Assembly: GCA_026770585.1 (NCBI GenBank) | Contig: MU646397.1 | Coordinates: 504,268 to 514,717 of the forward strand | Length of the DNA: 10,450 bases | DNA from: Baffinella frigidus | Taxonomy: Eukaryota > Cryptophyceae > Cryptomonadales > Baffinellaceae | Direction: 5' to 3' | Shown: piece by piece, positions 5,284 through 9,431 of the stretch | Numbering within the stretch: the stretch's first letter is position 1 | Layout of the letters: every line of letters starts with the position of its first letter | Translations under genes and position numbers: made by a program | Notes under the pieces: generated by a model | The model's database searches: none | What the model was told of the DNA's origin: nothing | What the model saw: only the letters and a program-made list of their open reading frames with translations

Positions 5284-7796
5284 CCCTCCTCCCTCACCAG
5301 CCTGCCGGTAGCACCTAGCCAGCCTGCCGGCGGGGCGCGCCCGTCGTCGTGGGTTCGATCCCACAAGACACACTTGGCGGGGGTGAAAAGGGCTGTTCAC
5401 AAGCCTGCCCGCGGTCATTCAGGATGGAGAGACTCGGATGCTAAGCCCTAAACCTTAAACCGGTTACCAGGCCCATGGTACCTAGCTCTGCTGCAATCGG
5501 GTTGGCCGACTACTCGCAAGTTAACATGCTGGGTGTGCGGTACAAACCCGTCAACGTTGGAGCGGAAACGAGCCCGGGCTCACCAAATCGGTGAACCCAA
5601 ATAGGCCGAGGCGGAACTAGACCAGTCGGGGTCGGCGAGGTGTTCGCGGCGCCCTGCGACGAAGCGCTCCTGCGCGGATCGCTCGCACTGCAGGACACCC
5701 CTCCACAAACCATGTGCAGAAGTTGCCCTGACCGGGCAACTCCCTAGTACAAATCGCCCCGTTGGAAACGAAGTCGGCCACTTCGGAGTCCTGGTGGATC
5801 GTTCCAGGTTCAAGCGGGGTGCAGGCAGTGTCCAGTGTTACGTCCTGACGGTCACACTATTCGCAAGCCAACATGCTGGGTGTTGAGAACGAATCCGACG
5901 CAGAAACGAGCCCGGGCGGACCAAATCGGTGCGCCCAAATGGACTGAGACGGAGCTAGGTACCAGGGGGCTCGCAAGCTACCGGTCAGGGTCATCGAGGT
6001 GTTCGCGGAGCCCCGCGACGAAGCGCTCTTGTGCTGAGCGCTCGTACTGTAGCGCCCGCTCTAGGTGGGTGCGCACCTGTTTTTGTGGAATACGAGGTTA
6101 GGGTGTAGGTTGCGCTTGGTTTGGAATAAGGGTGTAGGGGTTTGGTGTTTGGTTTTGGGTTTTGGGGTGTAGGGGTTGGGTTTCAGGGCGTAAGGTTTGC
6201 GGATCGCTCGTACTGCAGCGCGCGCTCTAGGTGGGTGCGCACCTGAATTAAAGGTTTTAGGGTAGAGGGTTCGGGGTGTGTGCGGACCTGGTCTGGAATG
6301 AGGGTTTAGGGGGTAGTGTGTAAGGTTTATGGTTTTGGGTTACGCAACGCAGCGTTTTTGTGCTGAGCGCTCGTACTGCAGCGCGCGCTCCAAGTGCGTA
6401 CGGACCTGGATTAGAGGGTTTAGGGTTCAGGGTGTAAGGTTTTGGGTTTGGGGTCAGGGGTCAGGGTTGGTTTAGGGTTTCTGCGCAGATCGCGATCCGT
6501 ACTGTAGCGCACTCTGCAGGTGCGTGCGGACCTAGAATACGGATTCAGGGTTCAGGGCGTACGGTCTACGCTCCAGGTGTGTGAGGGTCATGTTTAGAAT
6601 TAGGATATGGGGTTTAGGGTGAGCCTGGCTTGGAACAAGGGGTTAGGGTTTGGGGTGTAAGTGAGGTTTTCGTGCTGCAGGGCGCGCTCCGGGTACTGGT
6701 TTAGAATGAGCGTTTACTCGCCCTGCCTCCGCAAAACTGGGCTCGCCACAAAATACATTTACAACATGAAATTTAGCACAAAAGTACTAAAATACGTTCA
6801 TGGCAAGCCCAGGTTTACCAGGCAGAGCTAGGTTTAGGGTTTAGGGTGTAAGGTTTGCGGAGCGATCGTACTGCATGCAGCGCTCTAGGTGTGTACGGAC
6901 CTGGTTTGGAAGAAGGGGTTGTCAGGTTTTAGGTGAGGGTTTGGCGTGCGGACCTGCGCCACAATGCAGAGTCCTGTCAGAGTTACCAGAACGGGGCAGG
7001 TTTTGCATCGGGGCGAATACTAGACCGGGCAGGCTTAGTGCCAGAGAGGGCTGTCGGAGTTGTACAGGGGCTTCTCTGGCGAGCAGGCGTCAGGTTTGTG
7101 TTTTAGGGTTTAGGGTTTAGGGTTTAGGGTTCGGGTTTTGGGTTTGGGGGTTGGGGGTTGGGTTTTGGGGGTTTGGGGTTTAGGGTTCATGGTTGATCCT
7201 GAGCAGCTGAGCGCAAAGAAGCAGCGCATCAGCACTCCTTCCTTTCCACCGCCAGCCACAGGGCGCTTATCATCATGACACCGTCATTCGCGGCGACACC
7301 CTCCACTTTGTGGTGTTCTGCAAGAGGGGGAGGTGCCTGGGCTTGGGTGGTCATCAGCCATGGCCCGTCGGTTCGCAGCTCCATGCCAGCATCCTCCAAG
7401 AGAGGCGCGAAGAAGCTCTCGTCGTCGGAGCGGCGCGTCCGCTTCGCGGTCGCTTCCTCGAACGACCCAGCCAGATCCGCCACCACGTTGTTCCTGGAGC
7501 AAGTCAGCGGGATCGTCACTTGCGCGTACAACCCAACGCCAGGAACCCCTCAGCCCTCGCCCAGGCGGGAGAGTGAACGTTGACGAAACTGCCTCACTCC
7601 TTAGGCAACTCTACGAAGATGAAACAACCCACTTTGTCCTACAGCTCGGTGTGAAAGCATCTCTATCCAGCCCCTCCGATGCAAGGCAGTCCCCCGGCAT
7701 GTAGAGCGGGACTCGCAGAGGTGCTGGATGGAAAGCTCACCGCTTATTCTCCCCGCCCTCCGGCGGCGACCCCGCTGGGGAGCCGACTCCCTCCAT
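69..7796 (-). CDS. FANCD2: FANCD2 homologue, N-terminal 245 codons in ten exons; partial, continues past the left edge
   Basis: FANCD2 pairs with FANCI, is monoubiquitinated by the Fanconi core ligase (FANCL/UBE2T), and clamps DNA in the nucleus during interstrand crosslink repair and fork protection. Exons on the minus strand: 7741-7796, 7307-7493, 5982-6076, 4608-4704, 2902-2990, 1887-1938, 807-836, 630-675, 392-441, 69-101. They total 735 nt with compatible phases at all nine junctions. From memory of human FANCD2, the translation is collinear with its N-terminal region: SDDESFFAPLLEDAG, ERFVAGLREHLDD, ALINTLLEVNVVQ, LFEKVPEYF, NQLKW, VTTKLIELI, then VAPLHL through EVALDSEHQEV. The last stretch (codons 203-226 or so) aligns without gaps. 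The rest of the protein (human about 1450 residues), including the ubiquitinated lysine, lies outside. FANCI, the paralogue, fits less well. Oddities: very small exons, large repeat-filled introns, one GC and one probable GA donor. Function is inferred from homology only. Confidence 0.88.
102..170. repeat. TTTGGGG tandem repeat
   Basis: Seven-base GGTTTGG units repeated head to tail, with TTTAGGG only at the edge. It forms the acceptor side of intron 9. Confidence 0.8.
294..315 (-). pseudogene. Echo of exon 9 3' edge, GC donor
   Basis: Encodes VVETLKQ, against VVEALRQ in exon 9, and ends at CAG|GCACGT. It lies in the intron just downstream of exon 9 and has no acceptor, so it looks like a truncated copy of the exon-intron junction. 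Confidence 0.65.
392..441 (-). CDS. FANCD2: FANCD2 exon 9 (codons 218-234)
   Basis: The acceptor is GTGCGCAG|AG and the donor CAG|GTCAGC. Encodes (E)VALDSEHQEVVEALRQ, matching human ILGDSQHADVGKELSDL. It is the only one of the nine spliced exons not starting with G. A copy of its 3' edge lies at 294-315. Confidence 0.82.
450..628. repeat. Degenerate TTTATGG/TTTAGGG/TTCTGGG repeat (most of intron 8)
   Basis: Mixed decayed seven-base units around a short non-repetitive piece (505-530). Confidence 0.7.
630..675 (-). CDS. FANCD2: FANCD2 exon 8 (codons 203-217 plus 1 nt), probable GA donor
   Basis: The acceptor is CAACCCAG|G. Encodes VAPLHLKREALAALA plus the G of a split Glu. Joined to exon 9 this gives ...LAEVALDSEHQEV, which aligns gap-free with human IAPENLQ...LPEILGDSQHADV. 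Keeping that Glu requires the intron to start at GCAG|GAAAGA, a GA dinucleotide. No GT or GC donor nearby preserves the alignment. Confidence 0.78.
683..737. repeat. Near-perfect interstitial TTTAGGG array
   Basis: About eight head-to-tail copies of the plant/algal telomere unit, within intron 7, immediately 5' of the exon-8 acceptor (minus strand). A second short perfect run (780-804) abuts the exon-7 donor. Confidence 0.9.
807..836 (-). CDS. FANCD2: FANCD2 exon 7, 30-nt microexon (codons 193-202)
   Basis: The acceptor is CCAACACAG|G and the donor GAG|GTCCCT, which runs directly into CCCTAAA repeats. Encodes VTTKLIELIE, matching human LTTKIMQLIS. It is in phase 0 at both ends. Two degraded copies lie upstream in intron 6 (1223-1245 and 1321-1349). 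Confidence 0.87.
1148..1168. repeat. 21-bp palindrome
   Basis: Ten-base arms ACCGGTCGGA and TCCGACCGGT around one T, in the unique segment of intron 6. The GGTCGGA..TCCGACC core is shared with the palindrome at 10141-10164. Confidence 0.85.
1223..1245 (-). pseudogene. Echo of exon 7 (5' edge)
   Basis: A copy of the exon-7 start (VTTKLIDR frame) preceded by AAG. It is nearly identical to exon 7 over about 19 nt and is followed by GTCAAG. Part of the intron upstream of it also resembles that before exon 7. Confidence 0.6.
1321..1349 (-). pseudogene. Degraded echo of exon 7
   Basis: Encodes VTTNLIELI then an in-frame TAG, with no donor at the end. Preceded by CCAAG as in the 1223-1245 copy. 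Confidence 0.6.
1620..1740. repeat. C-rich (plus strand) CCCTAAA-type repeat, reversed orientation
   Basis: Degenerate CCCAAACCC and CCCTAA units on the plus strand. It is one of the patches within FANCD2 that run opposite to the prevailing orientation. Confidence 0.7.
1887..1938 (-). CDS. FANCD2: FANCD2 exon 6 (codons 175-192)
   Basis: The acceptor is built from the telomere-like repeat (CCCTAAACCAG|G) and the donor is AAG|GTATCA. After completing the split Arg it encodes LVLNQLKWIEFVQPESK, matching human LIVSQLKWLDRVVDGKD. This is a 52-nt exon with a single copy in the window. Confidence 0.91.
1941..2145. repeat. TTTAGGG/TTCAGGG degenerate array in intron 5
   Basis: Mixed units with TTCAGGG variants. 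Its edge provides the CCCTAAACCAG acceptor of exon 6. Confidence 0.88.
2203..2245 (-). pseudogene. Echo of exon 5 3' edge, copy 1
   Basis: Encodes DEKEGGLVLDSVP plus AG before a GTTAGG donor. It differs from exon 5 mostly at synonymous positions and still closes a split Arg codon. Confidence 0.75.
2436..2495. repeat. Short tandem repeat with unit containing GTTGTTTCA
   Basis: About five imperfect units of roughly 13-14 bp (GTTGTTTCAGG and variants) in intron 5. Confidence 0.6.
2518..2557 (-). pseudogene. Echo of exon 5 3' edge, copy 2
   Basis: Encodes DEEGGGLMIDSVP, ending CCGAG|GTTCTC. A ten-base G run replaces part of the acidic stretch, but the frame is kept. Confidence 0.72.
2694..2731. 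repeat. (GA)n microsatellite
   Basis: A GA dinucleotide run directly after the donor of exon-5 echo copy 3. A much shorter GAGAGA follows the echo 2 donor, which suggests expansion from a shared seed. Confidence 0.9.
2735..2776 (-). pseudogene. Echo of exon 5 3' edge, copy 3
   Basis: Encodes DEEEGGLMLDSVP, ending CCGCG|GTTCTC. Its amino acids are identical to exon 5 although four codons differ in sequence. The GA microsatellite follows the donor directly. Confidence 0.78.
2902..2990 (-). CDS. FANCD2: FANCD2 exon 5 (codons 146-174 plus 2 nt)
   Basis: The acceptor is GTGCGCGCAG|GGG and the donor CCGCG|GTCAGG. Encodes GELVGMLFEKVPEYFADEEE followed by GGLMLDSVP. LFEKVPEYF is nearly identical to human LFEKLPEYF and is the strongest family landmark in the window. 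The following acidic loop ends in VPR, where human has IPR. The Arg codon is split with exon 6. Confidence 0.92.
3028..3155. repeat. About 22-bp tandem repeat, unit TTTAGTTTAGAATGCAGGG
   Basis: About five imperfect copies of roughly 20-25 bp in intron 4, just upstream of exon 5 in transcript sense. A partial copy recurs at 3292-3320 before the next echo. Confidence 0.82.
3177..3236 (-). pseudogene. Echo of exon 5 5' edge, frameshifted
   Basis: The acceptor context matches that of exon 5 (GTGCGTGCAG). Apart from one G lost at the start, which shifts the frame, it would encode ELVGMLFEKVPEFFPDEGES. It is followed on its 3' side by repeat instead of LMLDSVP. Confidence 0.78.
3333..3362 (-). pseudogene. 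Echo fragment from the middle of exon 5
   Basis: Encodes WYFQDEEEGG, against EYFADEEEGG in exon 5. It is flanked on its low-coordinate side by the same sequence as the 3177-3236 copy (GGTTGGTGTTTGGCCGC). Confidence 0.65.
3498..3538 (-). pseudogene. Echo of exon 5 5' edge, distal copy
   Basis: The acceptor GGGCAG|G is followed by GELFSMLFEKVPES in the same frame as exon 5, after which the homology ends. Confidence 0.72.
3541..3735. repeat. Inverted repeat (arms about 3541-3571 and 3704-3735)
   Basis: CCCACACGAGAATGCTAGAG...CCTATTT on the left matches the reverse complement of AAATAGG...CGGCATTCTCGCGTGGGCG on the right over about 30 bp with several mismatches. The left arm adjoins an exon-5 echo acceptor. 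The interior has no coding signal. Confidence 0.6.
3930..4030. repeat. C-rich tandem repeat (CTGAAAACCTACACCCC; CCACCCT)
   Basis: Two to three units of about 27 bp with an embedded CCACCCT run. The orientation is opposite to most FANCD2 intron repeat. Confidence 0.75.
4140..4250 (-). pseudogene. Possible ancient, diverged exon-4-like fragment
   Basis: The minus strand reads ILPREMAAAGE at about 4160-4195, resembling LLPAKMAASGE of exon 4. Neighbouring short repeats (CTGCCGAGGGAGAT twice; GATGGTTGGA twice) suggest local duplication. The resemblance is short and could be chance in GC-rich sequence. Confidence 0.3.
4366..4429 (-). pseudogene. Echo of exon 4 3' half with conserved GC donor
   Basis: Encodes AHALINTLLEVNVVQ exactly as exon 4 and ends at CAG|GCGAGT. 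In this stretch it differs from exon 4 only at four third codon positions. It lies in the intron directly downstream of exon 4. Confidence 0.8.
4435..4556. repeat. About 34-bp tandem repeat, unit with TTCTAAGTCCGATTT
   Basis: Four imperfect copies (starts near 4438, 4472, 4507, 4538) just inside the 5' end of intron 4. Confidence 0.75.
4608..4704 (-). CDS. FANCD2: FANCD2 exon 4 (codons 113-145), GC donor
   Basis: The acceptor is GTCTGACAG|G. The exon encodes LKAALLPAKMAASGEAG and AHALINTLLEVNVVQ, matching the human stretch that runs from NCLLSCE to LIKLLLGIDILQ. It ends at CAG|GCGAGT, a GC-AG intron start with an otherwise consensus donor. Frame and phase 0 agree with exon 5. It is the only copy with both halves of the exon. 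Confidence 0.87.
4709..4846. repeat. 21-bp tandem repeat abutting the exon-4 acceptor
   Basis: Six to seven units of GTTAGACACACCCCGGCGAGT, near-identical close to exon 4 and diverging with distance. In transcript sense each good unit carries CTAAC, a branch-point-like motif. The unit nearest the exon reads CTGAC and ends in the acceptor. Confidence 0.88.
4853..4918 (-). pseudogene. Echo of exon 4 5' part
   Basis: The acceptor CGTGCAG|G is followed by LKAALLPAKMAASGEVGVHAL. It differs from exon 4 by synonymous changes, two Ala-to-Val changes and a divergent end. It lies in the intron upstream of exon 4. Confidence 0.8.
5101..5143 (-). pseudogene. Degraded echo of exon 4 5' part
   Basis: Aligns with the start of exon 4 through AAAATGG.GGCGAGTGG but contains TGA and lost the acceptor. 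A related pair of shorter copies (CTGAGAA.GCTTCC) lies at about 4960-5000. Confidence 0.55.
5195..5223 (-). pseudogene. Distal echo of exon 4 5' edge
   Basis: GGTCAG|G followed by LKTALSHAR, against LKAALLPAK in exon 4. This is the farthest copy from exon 4 and the shortest. Confidence 0.55.
5249..5282. repeat. (TC)n microsatellite
   Basis: Uninterrupted CT dinucleotide run, GA in the FANCD2 transcript. Mirrors the GA run at 2694-2731, which has opposite strand polarity. Confidence 0.92.
5623..5705 (-). pseudogene. Echo of exon 3 3' part
   Basis: Encodes ERSAQERFVAGRREHLADPD and ends CGACTG|GTCTAG, matching the donor position of exon 3. It lacks the exon start and acceptor. The similarity continues into the downstream intron to about 5509, paralleling 5857-5981 after exon 3. 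Confidence 0.8.
5982..6076 (-). CDS. FANCD2: FANCD2 exon 3 (codons 82-112 plus 2 nt)
   Basis: The acceptor is AAAAACAG|GTG and the donor GACCG|GTAGCT. Encodes VRTHLERALQYERSAQ and then ERFVAGLREHLDDPD, the amphipathic helix pair corresponding to the human segment ending in EEFVSGLESYIEDED. The final CG joins the G of exon 4 to make Arg. This is the only copy of this exon in the window with both splice sites and the whole open frame. At least six further copies of its 5' edge and one of its 3' edge lie in the neighbouring introns. Confidence 0.87.
6198..6242 (-). pseudogene. Echo of exon 3 5' edge, copy 1
   Basis: The acceptor ATTCAG|G is followed by VRTHLERALQYERSA, then breaks into repeat at GCA|AACCTTAC. 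Confidence 0.8.
6343..6405 (-). pseudogene. Echo of exon 3 5' edge, copy 2
   Basis: The acceptor ATCCAG|G is followed by VRTHLERALQYERSAQKRCVA and then a stop. It is the longest of the 5' echoes. Confidence 0.8.
6479..6531 (-). pseudogene. Echo of exon 3 5' edge, copy 3
   Basis: The acceptor TTCTAG|G is followed by VRTHLQSALQYGSRSAQK. It has a 3-bp insertion relative to exon 3. Confidence 0.72.
6561..6587 (-). pseudogene. Degraded echo of exon 3 5' edge, copy 4
   Basis: Reads LTHLERR on the minus strand and has lost the acceptor. Called mainly by its place in the series. Confidence 0.45.
6665..6700 (-). pseudogene. Degraded echo of exon 3 5' edge, copy 5
   Basis: Reads PERALQHEN on the minus strand, against LERALQYER in exon 3. 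Confidence 0.5.
6714..6831. mobile_element. MITE-like hairpin element
   Basis: Arms at about 6717-6749 and 6800-6830 are inverted copies (CCTGCCT..AACTGGGCTCGCCA against TGGCAAGCCCAGGTTTACCAGG) around an AT-rich centre. It is unlike the surrounding repeat and has no coding capacity. No clear target duplication. Confidence 0.6.
6856..6900 (-). pseudogene. Echo of exon 3 5' edge, copy 6
   Basis: The acceptor AACCAG|G is followed by VRTHLERCMQYDRSA and the same breakpoint GCA|AACCTTAC as copy 1. The duplicated unit was therefore itself duplicated. A further stub of the acceptor and GTCCGCACGC lies at about 6945-6958. Confidence 0.75.
7104..7195. repeat. TTTAGGG then TTTGGGG/TTGGGGG repeat
   Basis: About four perfect TTTAGGG units pass into G-richer variants, in intron 2 close to exon 2. 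This is the last G-rich (plus strand) block before the divergent promoter. Confidence 0.85.
7307..7493 (-). CDS. FANCD2: FANCD2 exon 2 (codons 19-81)
   Basis: The acceptor is GCTCCAG|G. The exon encodes NNVVADLAGSFEEA, a basic patch KRTRR (residues 36-40, a possible nuclear localisation signal), then SDDESFFAPLLEDAGMELRT. This last stretch matches the family's first conserved helix (acidic residues, F.KLL...G, L+T). The 3' end is the least certain junction. A donor after LAEHHK (AAA|GTGGAG, end 7307) keeps phase 0 for exon 3 and gives the family-like spacing. Phase-0 donors further on (for example end 7280) would add a few residues. Confidence 0.8.
7494..7740 (-). other. FANCD2 intron 1
   Basis: 247 nt, GTGAGC to CAG. 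Unlike the other larger introns it is not filled with telomere-like repeat. A CTGAC branch-point-like motif lies just upstream of the acceptor. I see nothing else in it. Confidence 0.65.
7741..7796 (-). CDS. FANCD2: FANCD2 exon 1 (start codon, codons 1-18 plus 2 nt)
   Basis: The start is an ATG at 7796-7794 in a good context (AACCATGG). It encodes MEGVGSPAGSPPEGGENK plus two bases of an Arg codon, followed by a strong donor CG|GTGAGC. The single base opening exon 2 completes CGG (Arg), so the frame continues. The peptide is short, Gly/Pro-rich and presumably disordered, as FANCD2 N-termini are. No other in-frame ATG precedes the conserved region of exon 2, and a stop codon lies upstream of exon 2 in that frame, so an upstream exon is required. 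This one fits in phase. Confidence 0.75.
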
Positions 7797-8198
7797 GGTT
7801 CCTGGTTGGCTGGCTTCTCAGGACGGGCTTTAGGGCGCGAACGTGTCTCCTCGAGGACACAAGTAGCTGCGCGGTAAACGAAGCCGCCGCACCCACCAAC
7901 ACTCCACAACCGCAGCCACTCCCCCAAGAACTCAACGTCCCCCGCTCGGCAGAAACCTCCTCTCTCAGAGCGCACCGCCCTCCCCCTCTCCTCTCTCTCT
8001 TCTCCGAAATCAGAATTTTTGGTGTTTTTGTAGAGGATAAAATCGAGTTTGGAATCAGCGTCATTTCTCTCTGGAGAAGCCTCAAAATCGGACTCTGGGC
8101 TACGGAAATATTTGTATTTTGAACCTCAATTTGAGCCACTTCTCTGAGAGAAAAAGCTGCGAACGAGAGAAATCTGATATTCATATCCTGTAACCTGG
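7797..8198. promoter_or_regulatory. Intergenic gap between divergent genes, probable shared promoter
   Basis: About 400 bp between the FANCD2 start codon (minus) and the first candidate ATG of the rightward gene. It includes a CT-rich tract on the plus strand (about 7970-8005) and an AT-richer stretch (8005-8180), and has no telomere-like repeat. I recognise no specific factor site or TATA box. If the rightward gene starts at 8435, the gap extends to about 8434. Confidence 0.5.
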
Positions 8199-8324
8199 AT
8201 GTCGCGGCCCGGCGTGGGCAGCTCGGCTGGCGAGGGCGACGCTCCCTCTGCCCCGGACGCGCAGGGGTCGGGCGCAGCTGCAGGGCAGGATGAGGGAGAT
8301 GAAGAGTTCGAAGAATTCCTCCGG
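8199..8324 (+). CDS. Candidate first exon of an unidentified rightward gene (model A)
   Basis: An ATG at 8199 opens 42 codons, MSRPGVGSSAGEG... ending in an acidic stretch DEGDEEFEEFLR, followed by CGG|GTTCCT as donor. An acceptor at 8443-8444 (GCCGCAG|G) has a TACTGAC branch-point-like motif about 28 nt upstream and pyrimidines between. Splicing there in phase 0 continues as EVEGLTVSDQAEAVRPFPD, then a basic PPPKRPRTAK (NLS-like), to a TGA at 8571, giving 84 codons unless spliced again. The product is unrecognised. Without splicing this frame ends at 8360 (53 codons). Composition is Gly/Ala/Ser-rich, so the open frame is weak evidence on its own; the splice signals are the better support. 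Confidence 0.42.
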
Positions 8325-8434
8325 GTTCCTTCCTCCCGATCCCCGTTCTGTCGGCGCTAAAGCTATCGAGCCGCCCCTTGCTGTGCGAGTGCGCGTGTGT
8401 GCTGCTGCCCATACTGACAGTTTCTCTCGCCGCC

Positions 8435-8749
8435 ATGGCCGCAGGAGGTGGAGGGCCTTACGGTTTCAGACCAAGCAGAAGCGGTGCGCCCCTTCCCAGA
8501 TCCCAAAACCCAGAACCATCCGAGTCTTCCCCCCCCCAAGCGCCCGAGGACGGCAAAGACACCCACAGGCTGAACGATCCACCCCCGCAGCAGCCTTCTA
8601 GCGCAGCGCCCAGTGCAGCGGCTCGGGAAAAGGCGACGGTCTCAGCCTTGCCGGACCAGCCACCTCGCGCAGCTCCAGCTGGGCACTGGCCGCATCAAGC
8701 TGAGGAGGTTGTGCAGCCAGACACGCGGTGGGCCCAAGAGCGCAAGGAG
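8435..8749 (+). CDS. Candidate coding exon of the rightward gene (model B, alternative frame)
   Basis: An ATG at 8435 in an ideal context (GCCGCCATGG) opens 105 codons to a donor GAG|GTACGC. The product is low in complexity (Pro, Ala, Gln, Ser) and ends DTRWAQERKE. In phase 0 it joins exon 9734-9802 to give a charged helical stretch RWAQERKE-RAQQRKTAVSHAK. It overlaps model A's second exon in another frame, so at most one is right over 8445-8573. A combined model with a further small intron near 8569-8625 is possible. I do not recognise a family. Confidence 0.42.
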
Positions 8750-9052
8750 GTACGCTGCCCTCCTTCTGAGATCGCTTTCTTCCCGAGGGGGTGGAGGTGC
8801 GGTTGTCGATGGGGCACCCGACCAGGGTGGAAGTCAGTGGTGAGATAAGACCCACTTTGTGTCGTTCGTTTGTGGGATCAGGCGCCGACACAAGGCAGCC
8901 CAAAGCACGCTGCACCTAGACCCCAAACCCCAACCCCCAGACCCTACACACATATACTCCATCGGTATCCTCCGCCCTGACACAACGCGCATTCTCTTGC
9001 ATATAACCTCTCGTCGCCCCCCACTACCACCAGCAACCCGTAGCAGCTTTTA

Positions 9053-9074
9053 CCGGATCCTTGCAAGAATCCGG
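9053..9074. repeat. 22-bp imperfect palindrome
   Basis: CCGGATCCTTG and CAAGAATCCGG are inverted copies with one mismatch. Could form a hairpin in the transcript. Confidence 0.7.
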
Positions 9075-9229
9075 GAATGAAATTCTTTTTTTGAGTTATT
9101 TGTACGACCCTACGGTAGGAGGACGTAGGGACCTGGGAATTTATGACGGGGAGATTCAATGAGATATCCTTTTTTTGGCTGAAAATCACCACAGTACCCG
9201 ACCCGGTTATAAGCTGCTACGGGTTGCCG

Positions 9230-9400
9230 GTGGTAGCCCTGGAAGGTGACTCAAATAGTGTCCTGGAACATCTTCTATTCACCTCCCAGGGACCCCAGAT
9301 CTGGGGTCTCTGCGACTGAAGTTGACACATTTTGTACCGAAAACCAACTTGTGAAAAATAGCTCCAGAGCACTATTTGAGCGATCTCGGAGGGCTGGTGG
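9230..9400. mobile_element. Foldback element, copy 1
   Basis: Left arm (from AGCCCTGGAAGG, with CAAATAGTGTCCTGGAAC) and right arm (TCCAGAGCACTATTTGAGCG...GAGGGCTGG) are inverted. They are centred on a perfect 18-bp palindrome at 9291-9308 (GACCCCAGATCTGGGGTC). The right arm is a close match to the reverse complement of the copy-2 left arm over about 80 bp, including GTTGACACATTTTGTACC. No coding capacity; probably a non-autonomous transposon. Confidence 0.72.
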
Positions 9401-9431
9401 CCTGCTAACACATATCCGCTGTGGAGGTGCA

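Larger units (their letters stand above)
4705..5981 (-). other. FANCD2 intron 3, with exon-3 3' echo, exon-4 5' echoes and satellite repeats
   Basis: About 1.3 kb. From its 5' end (high coordinates) it holds a copy of the exon-3 3' edge plus adjoining intron, a CT microsatellite, several copies of the exon-4 5' edge, and a 21-bp tandem array abutting the exon-4 acceptor. Confidence 0.7.
5509..6076. repeat. Tandem duplication of an exon-3 3' part plus intron-3 segment
   Basis: 5509-5705 and 5857-6060 align across GCAA..AACATGCTGGGTGT, GAAACGAGCCCGGGC, ACCAAATCGGTG.. and the exon-3 part, with indels. They are separated by about 150 bp of unrelated sequence. This is the clearest example of a duplication spanning an exon-intron boundary. 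Confidence 0.82.
6077..7306 (-). other. FANCD2 intron 2, repeat-filled, with exon-3 5'-edge echoes
   Basis: About 1.2 kb. It holds degenerate TTTAGGG repeat (plus-strand orientation), at least six copies of the acceptor plus 5' part of exon 3, and one hairpin element (6714-6831). The echoes become less complete away from exon 3. Confidence 0.7.

Noticed and set aside
7229-7531. Minus-strand open frame read as part of a METTL21-type lysine methyltransferase
   Set aside because: The first impression came from SFFAPLLEDAGMEL. The fit to the FANCD2 N-terminus is better and is confirmed by the order and phase of the following exons. The first residues and the last part of this frame are intron.
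7275-7704. Plus-strand frames of 88-123 codons
   Set aside because: These are shadows of FANCD2 exon 2 and intron 1, Arg/Ser-rich as expected for antisense of GC-rich coding sequence.
69-7796. FANCI instead of FANCD2, or a generic HEAT/ARM repeat protein
   Set aside because: The helical exons first suggested HEAT repeats, but LFEKVPEYF, NQLKW and VTTKLIELI in that order and spacing are specific to FANCD2 as I recall both paralogues. A profile search would settle it.
69-7796. The whole locus as a dead pseudogene
   Set aside because: The ten chosen exons have no frameshift or stop, keep all splice phases and the family residues. The disrupted copies are the echoes. Decay further left cannot be excluded.
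7744-8436. Longest open frame in the window, 230 codons on the minus strand
   Set aside because: It overlaps FANCD2 exon 1 in another frame and crosses the presumed promoter and AT-rich gap. Its composition is that of GC-rich antisense with no recognisable domain, so it is probably chance.
8598-8915. 105-codon minus-strand frame
   Set aside because: No splice or family support, and it lies opposite better plus-strand candidates.
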